A DNA stretch of 5,129 bases from Rhodoferax sp. GTDB lineage: Bacteria; Pseudomonadota; Gammaproteobacteria; Burkholderiales; Burkholderiaceae_C. Positions within the stretch are counted from its first letter, which is position 1. Each line of letters begins with the position of its first letter. Location of the stretch: assembly GCA_029946045.1 (NCBI GenBank), contig JAQSDS010000149.1:1-5129 (forward strand), read 5' to 3'. Made by a program: the position numbers and the translations under genes. The notes beneath the pieces are model-generated. The model did no database searches and was not told the origin of the DNA. It saw only the letters and a list, made by a program, of their open reading frames with translations. Of this stretch, positions 4,982-5,129 are shown piece after piece.

Positions 4982-5129
4982 ATGTTTCCCACTCGGCTCG
5001 ACTCCACGCTGGCCTACGATGTTGCCAAAGCCATGATGGACGGTTTCAACCGCCATTACCGGCTGTTCCGGACCGAATCGGCACGCGCCAAGCACCGTTT
5101 TGAGACCGCAGACTGGCATGGCCAGCAGC
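4982..5129 (+). CDS. aceK: Isocitrate dehydrogenase kinase/phosphatase, 5' end only
   Basis: Only the first 49 residues are present; family members are usually about 580-600 residues. The segment ILDGFNRHYRLFR-like (here MMDGFNRHYRLFR, 18-30), followed by AKHRFETADW (36-45), is a recognisable AceK N-terminus. AceK phosphorylates and dephosphorylates isocitrate dehydrogenase in the cytoplasm, steering isocitrate between the TCA cycle and the glyoxylate shunt. AAAGGA at 4971-4976, five bases before the ATG, supports the start, and the gene begins 34 bases after the carbonic anhydrase stop. Acetyl-CoA from leucine breakdown is used for growth through the glyoxylate shunt, so linkage to the liu genes makes sense. 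The catalytic ATP-binding domain is outside the window and could not be checked. Confidence 0.88.
   Translation, partial: MFPTRLDSTLAYDVAKAMMDGFNRHYRLFRTESARAKHRFETADWHGQQ

Overview
The window is a compact, GC-rich stretch with every supported gene on the + strand. Protein types, gene order and codon use suggest a betaproteobacterium, most likely of the Comamonadaceae (Rhodoferax/Polaromonas-like). This assignment is an inference from family resemblance; no search was run.

Layout. Positions 1-591 hold the 3' part of a YgjP-type (DUF45) zinc metallopeptidase gene. Next comes a 287-base intergenic region. It contains an array of 16-bp tandem repeats (607-782) that runs directly into a REP-like hairpin, and then a perfect 28-bp palindrome (835-862) just ahead of a MerR-family regulator that looks like LiuR. 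The regulator gene overlaps a PaaI-type hotdog thioesterase gene by four bases. That is followed by isovaleryl-CoA dehydrogenase (liuA/ivd), the leucine-degradation enzyme that makes 3-methylcrotonyl-CoA. Fifteen bases after it begins a sodium-dependent bicarbonate permease gene (SbtA type), then its PII-like partner (SbtB type), then a type II beta-carbonic anhydrase. The 5' end of aceK (isocitrate dehydrogenase kinase/phosphatase) closes the window.

How the genes may work together. Gaps from liuR to aceK are -4, 45, 15, 14, 78 and 34 bases, so one long transcript controlled from the palindrome is plausible. Leucine breakdown needs bicarbonate at the step right after isovaleryl-CoA dehydrogenase, because methylcrotonyl-CoA carboxylase is a biotin enzyme that consumes HCO3-. 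It ends in acetyl-CoA and acetoacetate, whose use for growth needs the glyoxylate shunt that AceK controls. A bicarbonate importer, its PII-like regulator and a carbonic anhydrase lying between these two functions suggest a carbon-supply module tied to leucine/acyl-CoA catabolism rather than to CO2 fixation. This is the most interesting hypothesis in the window. The SbtB-like protein also lacks the C-terminal CGPxGC redox loop known from cyanobacterial SbtB, and the SbtA-like protein has a short central cytoplasmic loop, so the pair is a reduced form of the cyanobacterial system.
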